From: Symbiodinium natans
Lineage: Eukaryota; Sar; Dinophyceae; Suessiales; Symbiodiniaceae
Direction of reading: 5' to 3'
DNA length: 64,000 nt
NCBI GenBank assembly: GCA_905221605.1
Contig: CAJNDS010002258.1
Location: 446,501 to 510,500 of the forward strand
In this document: positions 11,701 to 24,111 of the stretch, one piece after another
How positions within the stretch are numbered: position 1 is the first letter of the stretch
Layout of the letters: each line of letters begins with the position of its first letter
Notes under the pieces: generated by a model
What the model saw: the letters and a program-made list of their open reading frames with translations, nothing else
Told to the model about the DNA's origin: nothing
Databases searched by the model: none
Made by a program: the position numbers and the translations under genes

Positions 11701-14700
11701 CTGGACCTGTGCTCCAGTGGGTGAGGGTAGGTCCATGGGAATGGACAGCGGTCGGAGCCCTGGCCTGTCAATTCCTAGCATCAAGAGACCCCGGCCTAAA
11801 ATCCCTACTTGTAAAATCTGAACGATGAGTAACGATGAGGTCAGAGAGCAATGTTCTGGTTGCTGCCGCTGCTCTGGTCATTCATGGATTGGCCCCAGTC
11901 TTTCTGGCAGGCCAGGCTCGTCACCATGCACCGGCTATATGATATGTAATAGATAAGTAAGGAAGTATGCGTGTATGTGGGTATATGCGTGTTTTTTTGC
12001 TATACTGTATCTGTGTATGTATGTATTGTTAGCCTAGGGAGGGTTTTGTAGGGCCTCATGGGACTGAACTTGACAAGTGTTTTTTTGCAGGGACGTTCAC
12101 TGACACCGGCCGCTTCCTGCCATAAGACTTCTTTTCCGGTAGGGGCCGAACTCACCTAGGCACCCTAGGCACCCGAAACTGCAAAGCCGAGAAAAGCCAA
12201 ACAGAAAAGCCTTCCCTACCGTGTAGATCGGCGAGGTCTGCAATGGCGACAGGGCGCTTACGATCTTTGCGGCTCTCTGTATCATCGGGTCAGGGCCCCG
12301 ATTTGGAGCTAGGAGCTATGAAGACTGGCAACTTCATGAAATCGTGCACCTCCTCGTCTAAGGGGCAGGAACCAGCAGGTTCGGCCACCAAAGGTTGTCT
12401 GAACTATGTGAACTTTCAGCATCGTGTTGAGGCGCATGTCAAGTCACAGAACCACAGCCTTCTGCTTGCTGATTGGAACTTCAAGCAACCGAGCCCCACC
12501 CAAACACGACGACCATGCTTCACCGGCACCACGGCGTGTGGTTACTACTTGGCGCTGGCGCTGTCACCGAGGTATCTTCTACAGGTGTTTGCGCCTTTCC
12601 TGCGCCTCGACCGGTTTTTCTCCTTCTACGCACCGTGCATGAAGAAGGGCGAATTCTGGCCCCTGGCTTAGTCGCTACAGGGGAATCACGTCGCTCGATT
12701 TTATTCTAAAGGCCCATCAGCTTGCAAGCCCAGGCGCTTCTTCACCTACTTCATGCTGCACAGTGACTTGCAGGCCAGTCTTCCAAGAGGTGACAGTGGA
12801 AGCTTGCCATCCTTCACCCACTCTGGAAACTCTAAAGCTTGCTAAGTTGCATAAAAACTCCACAGCTTGAAGCGGAGACTCGAACTCGCCTGTGAACGCC
12901 AGCACCTGTGTGTGAACTTGTTCCACCTGATGGACGCCCTGGATCTTGAAGGGGTGCCGGACCTTGAAGTCAGCTGGGAACCCCGGTTCACACCAACTTT
13001 TGAAGCTTTGACAATGTCCGCTAAACAGCTAGCTTGAAGTCTTGAGCTTAGGCCCCGGTGTGCCCCTGAAGTGCACCCGTGATGGGCCTGTCGCCTCCAT
13101 ATGCTACCCGGATGCCGGGACACCTGGTGGTGCGACATGCTTGGGGCGACTTGCTTTCCATGAGTGGTACGCCTGTGACAGATTGGCATCGGGGCGAACA
13201 ATGCCCTCGCCTTAGTACTTGTTTTATACATTATATATTATATATTATATAATATATATATATTATTATATGTTATATGTTATATATATATATATGTTAT
13301 ATATTGTATTTGGGCCATTGGGTTTTAAGAGAATCCGCGCGCAGATTGTGGGTATCATGGCCACGGTGCTTGCATTCGGCGCCTTGCCCCTGCCACAGGA
13401 TGCAGCATATTGCAGCATGTTGCAGCATGTTGCAGCGTCATGTATGAGATGATCTCTGTGGGCCTATGCTTCCCAGGGTGGGCACGATGAAGAACTTCGG
13501 AGCCCTAGTCCAGGGAGTGTCCCCCTGAGGTTGATGTAGAGATGCGCTTGAGGCTTAATTCCAACTTAGCAACTTCACGTCTTCCACGCGTCCCTGTTTA
13601 CCCAAGGCGAGTTCAGTTTGCTTCGGTGTAGACGGTGCTCTCATTGCATTGTACGGCGTCTTCCTGGGTGCTGGGCTCCGCACCCAGTCCTTGGTGGTCC
13701 TTGCAACGCCTTTGGTGCGCTGAAGCTAAGAAACCTCCAGCATAAGTTTCGTGGCCTAGGCCTAGGCTTAGGGCATCGTAAAACTGAGAACCCCACGGAA
13801 AGTCAGCGTCAGCATGCCTCACGACCACCAAACGCAATAGAAGGCTAGATGAGCAGCTGCGGATCCCACAGTTCGGCGCGTTCTTTTGGATGCGTGGTCC
13901 CAGCTTTGACTTGCCCGCTTCTTTTTGTGTGGTGCTTGACTAGTGTGGTACTTGACTAGACGCGAGAAGATGAATAGGACTGTATAGGCATGGCGAGTCA
14001 AGCACAAGCAGTGTGCCCTCTTGCCAGGCATCGGAATCATCGCATTCCACATCATTATTGACATTGACTTCACCTCAGTTGTTTCAGACTGTACCTAAAC
14101 AAAGGCCGAACATCAGGAAAGGAGTGGCTGTGCAATGCTCAGGTCCAGAGCCTCTGTGGTTCTGGCAAGGATACAGTAGGCACCGTCGCCCATATGGCAT
14201 CTCTTGTTGCAGGCGGGGGTATCTTAAGGGGTACAGCTCTGATCTCGAACCTAACCTTGGGGACCAAATGAACCCTAAACTTGAGGTCAGATACCCTATA
14301 CATCCCTATATTACCATATATCCATGAAGGTAATATGAATCCGAAACCCTTTTTTGGGGGTTTGAGCTCTCCGGAGCTGCTGCTGCTACACTTGAGCGGC
14401 TTGACACCTGGGGTGAAGGCTTTTGCTACGTCATCCTGTTTCTGCCACCGATGGGTGATGGGAGCTTCTTTGGAAGCGATCGGTGCCTCTCTTAAAGTCG
14501 TGCAAGTCCAGACGCCGTCACCTGTATAGGCCCTTGTCCCTTGCATTTCGTGCGTGCTGCGATCTGTGAACTTTGGCAGCATTGAGCGGAGAGCTCTTGT
14601 CAGCAAAGGCCGTATATCGTCAACTGCGGCATGACAAGTCCGAAGTATGTCACTTTGGACGCCCCTGGGCTTGCAGTGCAGGAAGTGACGCCACACAGCT

Positions 14701-16743
14701 GTGTATAGGGACGAGCACCTGTCATACCTCCCCATGCTCTGGCTCTCAGGAAGCAACGACGCACTGTTTGGCCTTCTTCAGAAGGAACTACTTCGATATG
14801 TTGGAGTCTTTTTATGTTGGAGTCTTTTACACCGTGTCCTGACTTCTTGAAGTTTCACAGAGTCGATCGCTTATTTCGCTGACGGCCACCAGGAGCAATG
14901 GCATTGAGATCAACACTGCACAAAACATAGCAGGTGCGACAGCCAAAGCTAGACTCAGGTGTGGGCAAGAGCAGTGCAAGCACTGTCAGCCTGAACCTCC
15001 TCAAAACCTGCACCTCCTTCAGCTCCTAGTAAACGTAGCCCATGACAGGCACCGTGCTGATTGCTGGCGTTGTAGTCGCTATCGTGAACGCAATCCATAA
15101 GCACAGAGCTCAGACATCGGCTTACAGTGCCTGGCAGCTCAAGGTCGATGTCAGCGGCTATGGGTGCTGGTGTGGGTTTGCGCTTCTGCAACACTTAATA
15201 ATCTGCGTGAGCTCACGACAACTTTCCACTGACGAAATATATTCGGCGACCACACTGCGCTGGGTTCTGTGTGTGTGTGTATCTTTTCGCATACTTCGCT
15301 ATAGACTGTACCGGGCCTGGCAGATGCCAGAGCCTACACACCGTCGAATAGTTGCAAACAGCGCAGCACCCTGGATGATACAGAACGAAGTGCTGAAGCC
15401 ATCGGGGAAGACATCAAGCCCGGGTCCCTCACACCATGGCTCCCGGATGCCGAAGCAAGCATCTGGAAGCCTGCACGCGGAAGCATTTCAAGTCTCTGGT
15501 TCAGGGCCTTTGTTTGACGAACTGCCGGGAAAAAACCCGCCTACGACAATCATTATTTCAGTGGACAAGCAGCAGCTGCCCCCCCCTCCTGCAAAAGCTT
15601 CTGCAACACAGCGTGCTTCCCAGATCCCAGCAACGTTATTTCTAGTCAATGCCCAATGACTGTTTCATTTACATGTGCGCTGAAGGATGATTTGAGCCAC
15701 GTTCGACTGTAGGGTCGAGCGATTTGCTACTCGCAGTAGAAGGACAGGTTGTGAGGCGCTGCTGCGTCATGACATGACAAGCACCACGTCAAGGCGTGAC
15801 ATCACTGACGATGGAATCGCCGTGTTTTCATGCGGAGACTCCCAGAAGAGCGGGGCTCAGCCTTTTCTGCACAGTGGCGGCAAGTCCATCAGGGAGTCAT
15901 GTGAAAGTGGCCCGCCCCTAGGCCACAGAAGGGAGCTGTCCGCGACGACAAGACAACAGAGCTGGAGCCTCTTTGGTTATGGTAACATTATGGTAACCAT
16001 GGTATAAGGGCTGTTGGAGTTTCGCAAGGCAGAACGCGGAATTCAAAAGCTGTGTGCACGCAGCGAGTGGAAGTCAGGTTGGACAGTGAGATCACTGGCA
16101 GGGAGAAGGTCCTGGGTGACATCAAAGATACGGCCTCGGTCTGAGGCGACATTAGAAACTTCACGAGGTGCCTCGGTGCGAGTAGCACGCCGACTGCAGT
16201 CACCCGGCATGCTACAACATGCTATAGCATGCTTGATGTTAATGAACTGTCGAAGCACTGAACAAAGCCTTGCCATGGCGACCACAGATGCCGCGATGCT
16301 CGAGCCATCTGACCCCTTTCGAATGTGCATGCAGTTCTTTCAGCGAAGTTGAAAGCCTTCAGCTGCTAACCGCTAACCGCTAGCCGCGCGCAAGTGCCCG
16401 AGGTCTCTTTCTTGCAGCGCTTCCACACTAACCTTTCCAAGGTGGTACTGCGACCTCAGGCGAGGAAGCGTGTTGGTGACCCGAAAGTGCCCATCTGGCA
16501 AAGTCAAACAGAGCCGTCCTTCCAGGGCGATATGAGAACACGCTTTCGCTTTCGGATTTCGGCTCAGATCCGCTGCCACTGCATCATGGCCTCCGTACAG
16601 GGCTGCCTGTTCCTGGCCTTGGCCGGGCCCCACATGCCGAGGGCCATGTATCCAAGTGTCAAGGTGCAGGCAGCTCGGCAGCATTCCGCGGGGAGGGATG
16701 GTATCAGCGTAAGCACATCCGGCATCTTGCAACGGGCAGGGTG
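8741..16743. other. 8-kb stretch with no recognised gene
   Basis: No family motif could be supported on either strand. It contains a C-rich run (about 9137-9208), a G run (10709-10720), an AT-rich tract (13219-13310) and a 10-bp tandem repeat of TGCAGCATGT type (about 13402-13436). Several ORFs of 100-205 codons occur (for example 10297-10896 and 15042-15659 on +, 14139-14756 on -) without convincing domains or splice-consistent continuation. Small exons of unknown genes may be hidden here. Confidence 0.5.
13219..13310. repeat. AT-rich (TATA)n low-complexity tract
   Basis: Roughly 90 bp of TATAT/ATTATAT repeats in an otherwise mixed-composition region. Confidence 0.9.
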
Positions 16744-18245
16744 ATGGCAGGATGTTTGAACAATGAGGTGAAGCCATATGGGCCAGAAGCATTCTCGGGC
16801 GTGCCGAGCGAAAGTAGTCCTGACGAGAAGGGCGTCATCACCTTGCTGCAGGAATTCGTCCAGACCTCCCCGAGCCGCCCTGTGAAAGGTTTGGGAAAAA
16901 CGTACATAAAAGTTGTTGAGTTGGCTGAGTTCGACTCTAAAACCTGTGCACAGCGAGCCCTGAATCTGCAGCACCAGGCACCAGCAAAGCTAAACTGGAA
17001 ATGCAGGATGTCTGGTCAGATGAAATCGGTTCTTGCTGTTGGCTGCCTAGCTTTGGGCGAAACTCTAGCAGCATGACGAGTCCATCATGAGGGTCATGCT
17101 TGTCTGTTCAGCTGCGCATCCCAAGCGGCCTTAGCAGTCGGCGTATCTAATCCGTCGTCGTTTGGCATCGTCGTCCGCTCTGTCCGCACACCTTGGTTCT
17201 CTTCATCTCGCTTTGGTATGAAAAATGCGTCTGGCCTTGTTGTTCGTCTGCGTGGCTGAGGCTTTCGCATTCCGCAGGGCATGCCGGCGCTCCAGTGGAA
17301 TTACGATGTGAAATTGACCAAGACTTCGAAGTCTCGATTCCGGGCTCGTCTGGCGTTCTTGCTCGACGGCATCCCTCACCATGTCCTTGGTGCATGGGAC
17401 AGCTCCAAGAAGAATGCCCAAAGAGAGCTGGCCGACAGTTGCCTGAAATTCTTCATAGGGGCGTGGAGTGCACTTTTGCTTCAGGAAGGCAGTATGCAGG
17501 TTCTCAAGCCTGTCACGCCCGAGCACGGATGCGTGCGCATGGAAGCCTGCGTGGACACGATCTTCAGCTGCTTGGGCTACAGCAGTACAAAGCCATTAAC
17601 ACCGAGGTGTGAACTAAGTCACTAAGTGTCCTCCTGGTTGTGTTAGCCCAGGGTATGGCCTCTGCAAGTGTGAGGCCAGTACTGCCAGAGCTTCCTGGAC
17701 GCACCTCCCAGCTGGAGTGTGGAGGTCGAATGCCCCACAGGCGCGGATCGAAACTGCAAAGCTTTGAAGCTTGATGATTCCTTCGGCGCAATATTCTCCT
17801 TAGATTCAGGGCCATCTGAATTGCGCATGGCAGGCGAGTCAGCCAGCATAGGCTACAAGGCGCTAGTACAGCTGCAGCTCTTGGGTGTTCCGCACACATT
17901 CGCCGGACGGCTTTGCAGTCGCCCGGCCAACCTGCAATCAAGTTTTGTTTCTTTTCTTCGCTCTATCTCATTGTCCTCATCATGACATGGTGGCAAATAA
18001 CCGAGGAACGCCACAGGACGCCAAGACAGACACCGCTAAGCGAGTGCTGTGGTACCTGCAATGCCCAGGTGCTCTGCGATACACTGCGATTGATATGTTT
18101 GATGATTTTGATGGCCTGCCATAGACTGAATAGACCTCGCGAGATGATTCCTGTGTCCTTGAAGCTTCTTCTCTCGGAACGATCTGAAGGTTTTGAAGAT
18201 CTTTTCGAGCTGGACCCGGACGCATTTGAGTGTAGAGCAGCTTGG
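16744..18245 (+). CDS. Protein with two dsRNA-binding-like domains
   Basis: Exons: 16744-16881, 17278 to about 17490, about 17675 to 17880, 18017-18068, and 18190 to about 18245 (3' end open). The first dsRBD-like fold runs from LQWNYDVKL through FLLDGIPHHVLGAWDSSKK to AQRELADSCLKFF, the usual beta-strand, G-x-SKK, helix layout. The second has WSVEVE, LLGVPHTFAG and AKTDTAKRVLWYLQCPG; its last part is completed across intron 18069-18189, which yields QCPGFEDLFELDPD. Resolved donors are GT (16882, 18069) with AG|G acceptors. ATG 16744 lies 4 nt after an AG|G that could be a spliced-leader acceptor, but an upstream exon is equally possible. RNA binding is inferred from the fold; biological role unknown. 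Confidence 0.65.
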
Positions 18246-19697
18246 CGGACGACAATGTGGCTGCTTCGTCTGAGTGGGGTTGCTTTCCTCGCAGCAGCAG
18301 TGCTGTCATCACGATAGCCATGTGGGATTTCTCAATCTGTGGGGTATTGTGGCGAAGTTCAGGGGGAACCGTAGATCTTGAAGCTGCCAATGTGCCCAGG
18401 ACAAGCTCCCCATGCCTTCACCTCAGTGGAGTCCATGGAAGTTGCAGTCTCAACCGACGCAAGGCGGCAGACTCGAGCTCACATCTTCTGCAGAGTTCAT
18501 CCCACTGAAACCGAAGCACTTAAGGAACTTTCCTGCAGAACCTGGTCACAGCTCCACGCGCCTTTCGGGTTGGTAGCATTCGGGAGTTTGGGCACGAAGC
18601 TTCTGGGTGGGCCAGTGGGTGCAGAAACCCCCGTGTTCCAGCTATGGTTGCTATGATGGAAAGACATGGAAAGACTGCGACTTGAGTAGGTGAGTAGGGT
18701 TCCTGGATTGGAGAGAGAGACTCCACTACGGGATGCATTAGGTGATTTTTGTGTGCAACCAATATAGGCTACCACAGAAATTTGCCAAATTTGGCACTGC
18801 AGCCTGCCGAGTTTTTGGGCGGGCGATGTATGTCTGGTCGGGTTACATTGAGGAGGTTCAGTACATGGCATCTGTACAGCGCGGCCAACGAGCCAGTCGT
18901 GAAAAGCCAGTGTCATGTAGTCCTTGCCGTCTCCTTCCTCCGAGCTTGGTGCACTAAAACCAGCTTGGGGGGTGTGTTGCATCGTAGCAGCACGGAGATG
19001 AAAAAGTTTGGCTGCATTTCGTTCAGTGTGCAGAGGGCTGCTAGGGGCGGCCTGGGGGTTGCGTGCCATACTCCAGAGCTTTCCAGGGAATCTACGGTAT
19101 TTTTCTACAGTTTGCATGCCAGGCCCAGGCAAGCTGATCCTCCTCAAGGCGGGACAACCAATCGGATGCTTCTCAACGTTGCTGCTTGAGTTGCTTGAGC
19201 TGAGAGCTGCTGGAGGAAGGACATGTAGCGGCTGCAGAGGGTACCCCGTTTACCCTGTTCACTTTGCTTCATCGCAGCTCCAGTTGTTCGATCAGCCAGA
19301 AAGCTGGGCACAAGGCTGCCTGCAGCTGATAAAAGCAGAAGAAGATTCATCACTTGGCTGCATCTTCCGATGTCAGGATCGCCGCTCTATGAGACTAAGC
19401 AACATGTAGGGCATCGGCAGCCAGACATACACTCTCCTGAGTTGCACCATGAAGCGCTTTGGACCCGATGACGCGCTGCCACAGGACTTAGCCCGAAAAG
19501 AACTGCCAAGGCTTCATCATGACTATGACTCTCATGGTCGTTCGATATAGAAGCGAGACAACGTGAGGCCATGCTAGGAAAAACACCCTGTTACATGTAG
19601 GTCAGAGAACATCAGCACCTCGGCAAGCTGGTAATTAGTTGCTTCTGTTGCAGCTCTGAATGAAGCTAAGACGCATGCTAATTGCGGATTGCTGCAG
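18246..19697. other. Stretch between dsRBD-like gene and unidentified exon
   Basis: Probably contains the 3' end of the preceding gene and further small exons. I could not join any of them convincingly. Confidence 0.3.
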
Positions 19698-20002
19698 GAC
19701 CTGCGGAAGTTGCTGAATTGCATCAGAATGGCGTCAGCATTCCCACTACACTGAAAGAAAATGCAATCAGAGTCATTGTCAGTCAATCTACGCAAGGACC
19801 CCATGCGATTGTTTGGTCTATTGATGCGCCTAATGTCTTTCAAAAAGTTGATCTACAGCTAATTTTTGAGGATGCTATTCCTGAACTTGGGAAAGTAACT
19901 CAGGCTGCACGAGCTCCTCCGCGAAGACTTAACTTCTTTGCCGCTTGGCTGCCCCCCCGAAAATCGGTGGACTTGGACATCCTTGTGTGGACCACTCCCT
20001 GA
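19698..20002 (+). CDS. Unidentified terminal exon
   Basis: Follows an AG|G acceptor (intron end 19697) and stays open for about 100 codons to the TGA at 20000-20002. The translation has natural composition (for example AIRVIVSQSTQGPHAIVWSI) and no low complexity. No family was recognised. It may be the last exon of a gene whose other exons lie in 18.3-19.7 kb. Confidence 0.35.
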
Positions 20003-20299
20003 ACCCTCATCCTGGTGAAAGGGTGGGCCCCTCGCCTCAGGTTTCAGCGCCAGGAGGCCAAGATAAGAGACATGTTGAGGGCTCCTGCACCTTGGCATCA
20101 ACAGGCCACAGACACATCTTGTGCTTGGCTCTGCACGTCTGCATATTCTGCGGTGAGAATAAACTTCATTCATTTTTGCTTCTTTTCCTAATTCAGCTAG
20201 CATGTCTGGCGCCATCTCTTTCATACATGTGTGCGAGCGTTCGCGCGCGCGGATGGGCTCGCATGAAGGGTATTTCGGGTAGTCTTGTGCAGCAGGGGC

Positions 20300-21685
20300 A
20301 TGTTGAGCTTTGATGAGCTGGTGGCCTGTGGCGTGCCCACATTTGATGAGCCTGTCCTGCTGAAATGGACACCTGGACCAGCTGGAAGAGACCAGCAGCT
20401 GAACAGGGTTGCAGATGTACAACAAGGAACCGACCCAGCCAAGAAAGGCTTCACCTGCATGAGCTACAATGTCCTGCTACCCAACAGCAAAGATGGTTGG
20501 TGGATTTACAAGTACTACAGGAACTCGAGGGGTACTCACACATCTTGGGCCGAACGCCAAGTCTTGTTGGCTAAGCAGATCGCGCGCATCCAGCCCGACG
20601 TGCTATGCTTGCAGGAAGTGTCCGAGCTGTCCTTTGATGAGGACTTCCGCTTCCTTGGGGAGGCTGGGTACACGGTGCTGCTGCATGAAAAGAAGGGGAG
20701 GATGCGGCCCGCCACATGCTGGAAGGGAAACTGGAAGCAAGTTGCAGCTCAGCACAAGGACCGCAGCCTTGTTGTGGGGTTGCGATGCGAGGACAACGAG
20801 GAGCTGGTCTTCGTCGTGAACGTGCACCTCTCTGCAGGACCAAGTGCTGACCGGCGGTTGCGGCAGGTGAGTGAGGCTTTAGACACGGTTGAGAAGGAAG
20901 CAAAGAAGATGAGCCTCACGCCAGATAAAGTCGCAGTCGTCTTCTGTGGAGACTTCAACTCTCAGGGCAGCACTGCTGTCCGTGAACTGCTTGTAAATGG
21001 CGTTGTAAGCCCTGACTTTCGGGAGTCAGGCGATCCGACCGAAAAGGGACAAGAGGGCAAGCAGGTTACGTCCAAGATACGAAAGCATAACCTCCCCAAC
21101 TTCCAAGATGCTGCCGACCTTGCATATTCTGGTCGTGCGCCGGCAACAATACTTGCCCAAAACATCGATCACAAAATGGTGCAGCCTGATGGGTCGCTCA
21201 CTCAGGCCATGAGCCGGGCATTGGATGCAGCCTTTGACGCCTGCCGATCACCTGGCGCGGAGTTGATGTCTGAAGCAGATACAGAGCGGTTTCTGAAACG
21301 AATCAACCGCGAGCTGGGCAGAGGCAGTGAGTATCGCTTTGTGGAGGCAGCCTTCGAGAAGCGGGGCCAGCGAAACCTGAGCCGTGAGGACTTCCATTCC
21401 CTGTATGCGGCCGAGTTGGCAGAAGGAAAGTTTTGGGGGGTCGAGCATGACCTGCGCGAGCTTCTTGGTACCGGCATGGCCAAGCCAGAAGATGGTCCTT
21501 GTGAGCTGCGCTTCGACTACATCTACTTCACCCCGAAACTCCTGGAGCTTCAAGGCGTGGAGGAGGTGCTCAGCCAGGCAGAGCTGCAAGAGGTTTATGG
21601 CCCTCCTTGGGAGACATTGCCGAACTGCTGGCATCCATCTGACCACCTGCCGGTCATTGCTTCTTTCGCGTCCAAGCCCTCCTGA
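20300..21685 (+). CDS. Endonuclease/exonuclease/phosphatase-family enzyme, CCR4/nocturnin-like, with large insertion
   Basis: Intronless, 461 residues from the first ATG (an AG|G lies 4 nt upstream). EEP-fold motifs in order: SYNVLLPN (N57), VLCLQEV (E106), VNVHLSAG (H176), FCGDFNSQ (D218, N220), LRFDYIYFT (D406) and HPSDHLPV (D448, H449), so the catalytic Mg2+ and phosphate-contact residues are all present. Relatives remove poly(A) or hydrolyse nucleotide or lipid phosphates; the substrate here is not fixed. About 170 residues (230-395) are inserted between the GDFN and FDYIYF motifs and look EF-hand-like (helices around FLKRINRELG and LSREDFHSLY), which could give calcium control; that is inference. 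No targeting peptide is evident. Confidence 0.85.
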   Translation: MLSFDELVACGVPTFDEPVLLKWTPGPAGRDQQLNRVADVQQGTDPAKKGFTCMSYNVLLPNSKDGWWIYKYYRNSRGTHTSWAERQVLLAKQIARIQPDVLCLQEVSELSFDEDFRFLGEAGYTVLLHEKKGRMRPATCWKGNWKQVAAQHKDRSLVVGLRCEDNEELVFVVNVHLSAGPSADRRLRQVSEALDTVEKEAKKMSLTPDKVAVVFCGDFNSQGSTAVRELLVNGVVSPDFRESGDPTEKGQEGKQVTSKIRKHNLPNFQDAADLAYSGRAPATILAQNIDHKMVQPDGSLTQAMSRALDAAFDACRSPGAELMSEADTERFLKRINRELGRGSEYRFVEAAFEKRGQRNLSREDFHSLYAAELAEGKFWGVEHDLRELLGTGMAKPEDGPCELRFDYIYFTPKLLELQGVEEVLSQAELQEVYGPPWETLPNCWHPSDHLPVIASFASKPS

Positions 21686-23594
21686 AGTTGTGCCCGGTTT
21701 CCGAGATGAGGCTCCTGCTTTCATCAAGAAGTTCCCGAACCAGAGGATGAGCAGCCGACATTCATGTTCACCTTGCAGTCTTCGAGCATGCCGCGATATG
21801 TGGCTTCAGTGTTCGTGCTGAGCTGCTTTCTTCTCGTGCTACTATGCGTCGGACGGGCGAATGGATTTGTCGGATTTGTGACATGATTGCGGGATGCACG
21901 GAGTAGGTCATTTCATTGTGTCAGAAGGTATGCGCAAGTGAGTGGTTGTAGTTTTCCGTTGGAGGCTTTGGGCCTGAATTGTTGTCATGCTGCTCTTCGA
22001 CATATCCTCTGCTGAGCTGCTGAGGTTCAGCAGCAGCCGTCCCTAGACGTATCTGGGCAAGCAAGGTGGCAGTCAACGTCTAAACTATGGCTTCAGGAGA
22101 CGGACAGCTCACACAAGAAGAGTCACGAATCGGCATCACGGCTTGATTCTTTTCTCAGGTACGCCACGAGTACACATGCTTAGCTGCTGGGCATCATAAC
22201 CTGTGAGAGCACGCATAGAACGCATATTCGTGGCTGTGCTTCACATTTTTTGGGATGCCTCTGAAAAGCGCCAGGTACCGAAGAGTCTTTATTGCTGCTT
22301 TTGACCGCGACCCGACATTGATCAGGAACGCAACGTCTCCTCTGACAACTTGCCACCCAACACGTTTGCCAACTACCCTCCAGATGACCTTGCCGCTGAA
22401 GTTCTACCAGAAGGACATTTCGCAGTGGTAGCTGTCAAGCAATCAACGCCGCACTAATAGAGGACATTCCAGGGCTTGCACTGACTTCAGGATCTAAACT
22501 GCCACCTCGACCGACCAGCACCGCAAAGCAGATGCCGTCCGAGAACTCGTGGGCAGTCAGAGCAGACAGTAGCAGCGGCTTCTCCGCAAAGAGATGTGTA
22601 AAAGATGGTAAAGCATGGATGGATCACAAGGTCACAAGGGGTAGCATGGGGGTGCCGATCTGCTCGTGACCGAAGCCCCGAGGACTCCTAGGGGTCATGC
22701 CTGACCATGGGAGCGGCTACACCGGTGACCCACCGGCAGCTCACTCAGCTTCGGCGGTTAAATTGCGATAAAGGTGGGGCAATCTCTGACCTCTTTGCTC
22801 ACTGCGCCTAGGAAGCTCTCGTCCCTGGCACCGTCCAGGAGGGTGCCAACGAGCTGCTTGAGATTGATTAAGGCTGTCAAGAGAGTCACTGTAGAGGTCG
22901 GTTCTCAAGTCGAAGTCCCCGGCTCCCCAAGCAAAAATGTCAGACCATGCACACCACGACGCTTGCCAAGGGGAAAGGTGCAGCAGGGGAGGCCGACGGA
23001 GCACGGTCGCCGGCATAGCGTTCGGAAGACTCAGAAAGACCAGGAGATGCAATGCTCAGCTTCCGTTCTCAGCGAATTAATGGCTTTGTAGACATTGCAT
23101 AGGCTGTGCCAGGTGCCATGAGGCATTAAGTGAACTCGGTTAAGACTTCGCTGTGTACTGCACGAAGTGGCGCGCACCAATCAGGAGGACGACAGGGAGC
23201 TGAGAGACATCCGGATGAGAAACGGATTTATCGGTGCAGCGCGTGGCTCAGATCCTCGATGCACCTTGTGCGACAGTATGTTGCGCGGCACGAATCCGAA
23301 GATGCTCATCACTCGGCAATGAAATGAGGGCCCCCATGACAAAGAAACGCGGTTGGATGAAGATTTGCCCGGCCCTATGTGTTTTTTGGTGTGGCCACAT
23401 CATATTGACATCTGACATGGCACCCGGTTTGGAAAAGTCGATCTGCTGCCGGGCCGAGGTATGATGTCACCAACTTCTACAAGACCAGCGGTTGCGCACA
23501 GGCCGTTGCCACATGGCAGCAAGAGTTGAAACTTCAGACCTCAAGAGCTGCAATTTGCGCGTCAGTGCAGAATGGTGCAGACACCCATATCGGA
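21686..23594. other. Intergenic stretch, no gene seen
   Basis: No motif-supported exon on either strand; the short ORFs present lack family features. Confidence 0.4.
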
Positions 23595-23666
23595 CCCCTA
23601 AACCCTAAACTTAGCCCTAAACCCTAAACCCTCAACCCTAAACCCTAAACCCTAAATACCCTAACT
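23595..23666. repeat. Interstitial telomeric repeat, CCCTAAA orientation
   Basis: About eight CCCTAAA units with a few degenerate ones. This is the plant/dinoflagellate-type telomere repeat. A short further match lies at 23866-23878. Confidence 0.9.
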
Positions 23667-24062
23667 AGGCTGTGTGGTTGTTGGGAGGATCGCATGGGTA
23701 TCAGTGGTACTGGGCAGGCAAGGGGAGCAGCTAACGACACAGACCTTCTGCGGAAGGGGACCAATCGGTCCACCACGCGCCAATGCTTGCGCGTTTTCCT
23801 CCGGTAACCTCGACTTGACCCTGCGGATGCGGGCGCTGGATGTGCGTGCAGTGCGGGTGGCAAAAACCCTAAACCCTATCGGGCCCCCTATCGGGCGGAA
23901 ACGGGTGGGAAAAAAAACCTATTGGGCCCAACGTGAAGTGTCTTCATCTAAGGCGCGCAGTGAGAAGTTTGAGCGGCTCACCCTGCTCATCATCAGCCTG
24001 GAGCTGAGAGCTTGGGGGATGCTCCCCCCTTAAATACTAACAGTCCTTACAAGGGTCCTTAG

Positions 24063-24111
24063 TTTAGGGTTTAGGGTTTAGGGTTTAGGGTTTAGGGTTT
24101 AGGGTTTAGGG
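24063..24111. repeat. Interstitial telomeric repeat, TTTAGGG x7
   Basis: Seven perfect TTTAGGG units, in the opposite orientation to the tract at 23595-23666, so the two tracts face each other across about 400 bp. Confidence 0.95.

Noticed and set aside
14139-14756. 205-codon minus-strand ORF
   Set aside because: No recognisable domain, no splice-consistent neighbour, and it lies on the minority strand.
15042-15659. ORF starting with a membrane-helix-like segment, considered as the last exon of the EamA transporter
   Set aside because: The phase did not fit any donor after 8397, and a better final exon with matching phase and AG|G was found at 8564-8740.
23595-24111. CRISPR-like array or chromosome end
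   Set aside because: The repeats are 7-bp telomeric units without spacers, and the sequence continues on both sides, so it is an interstitial tract.
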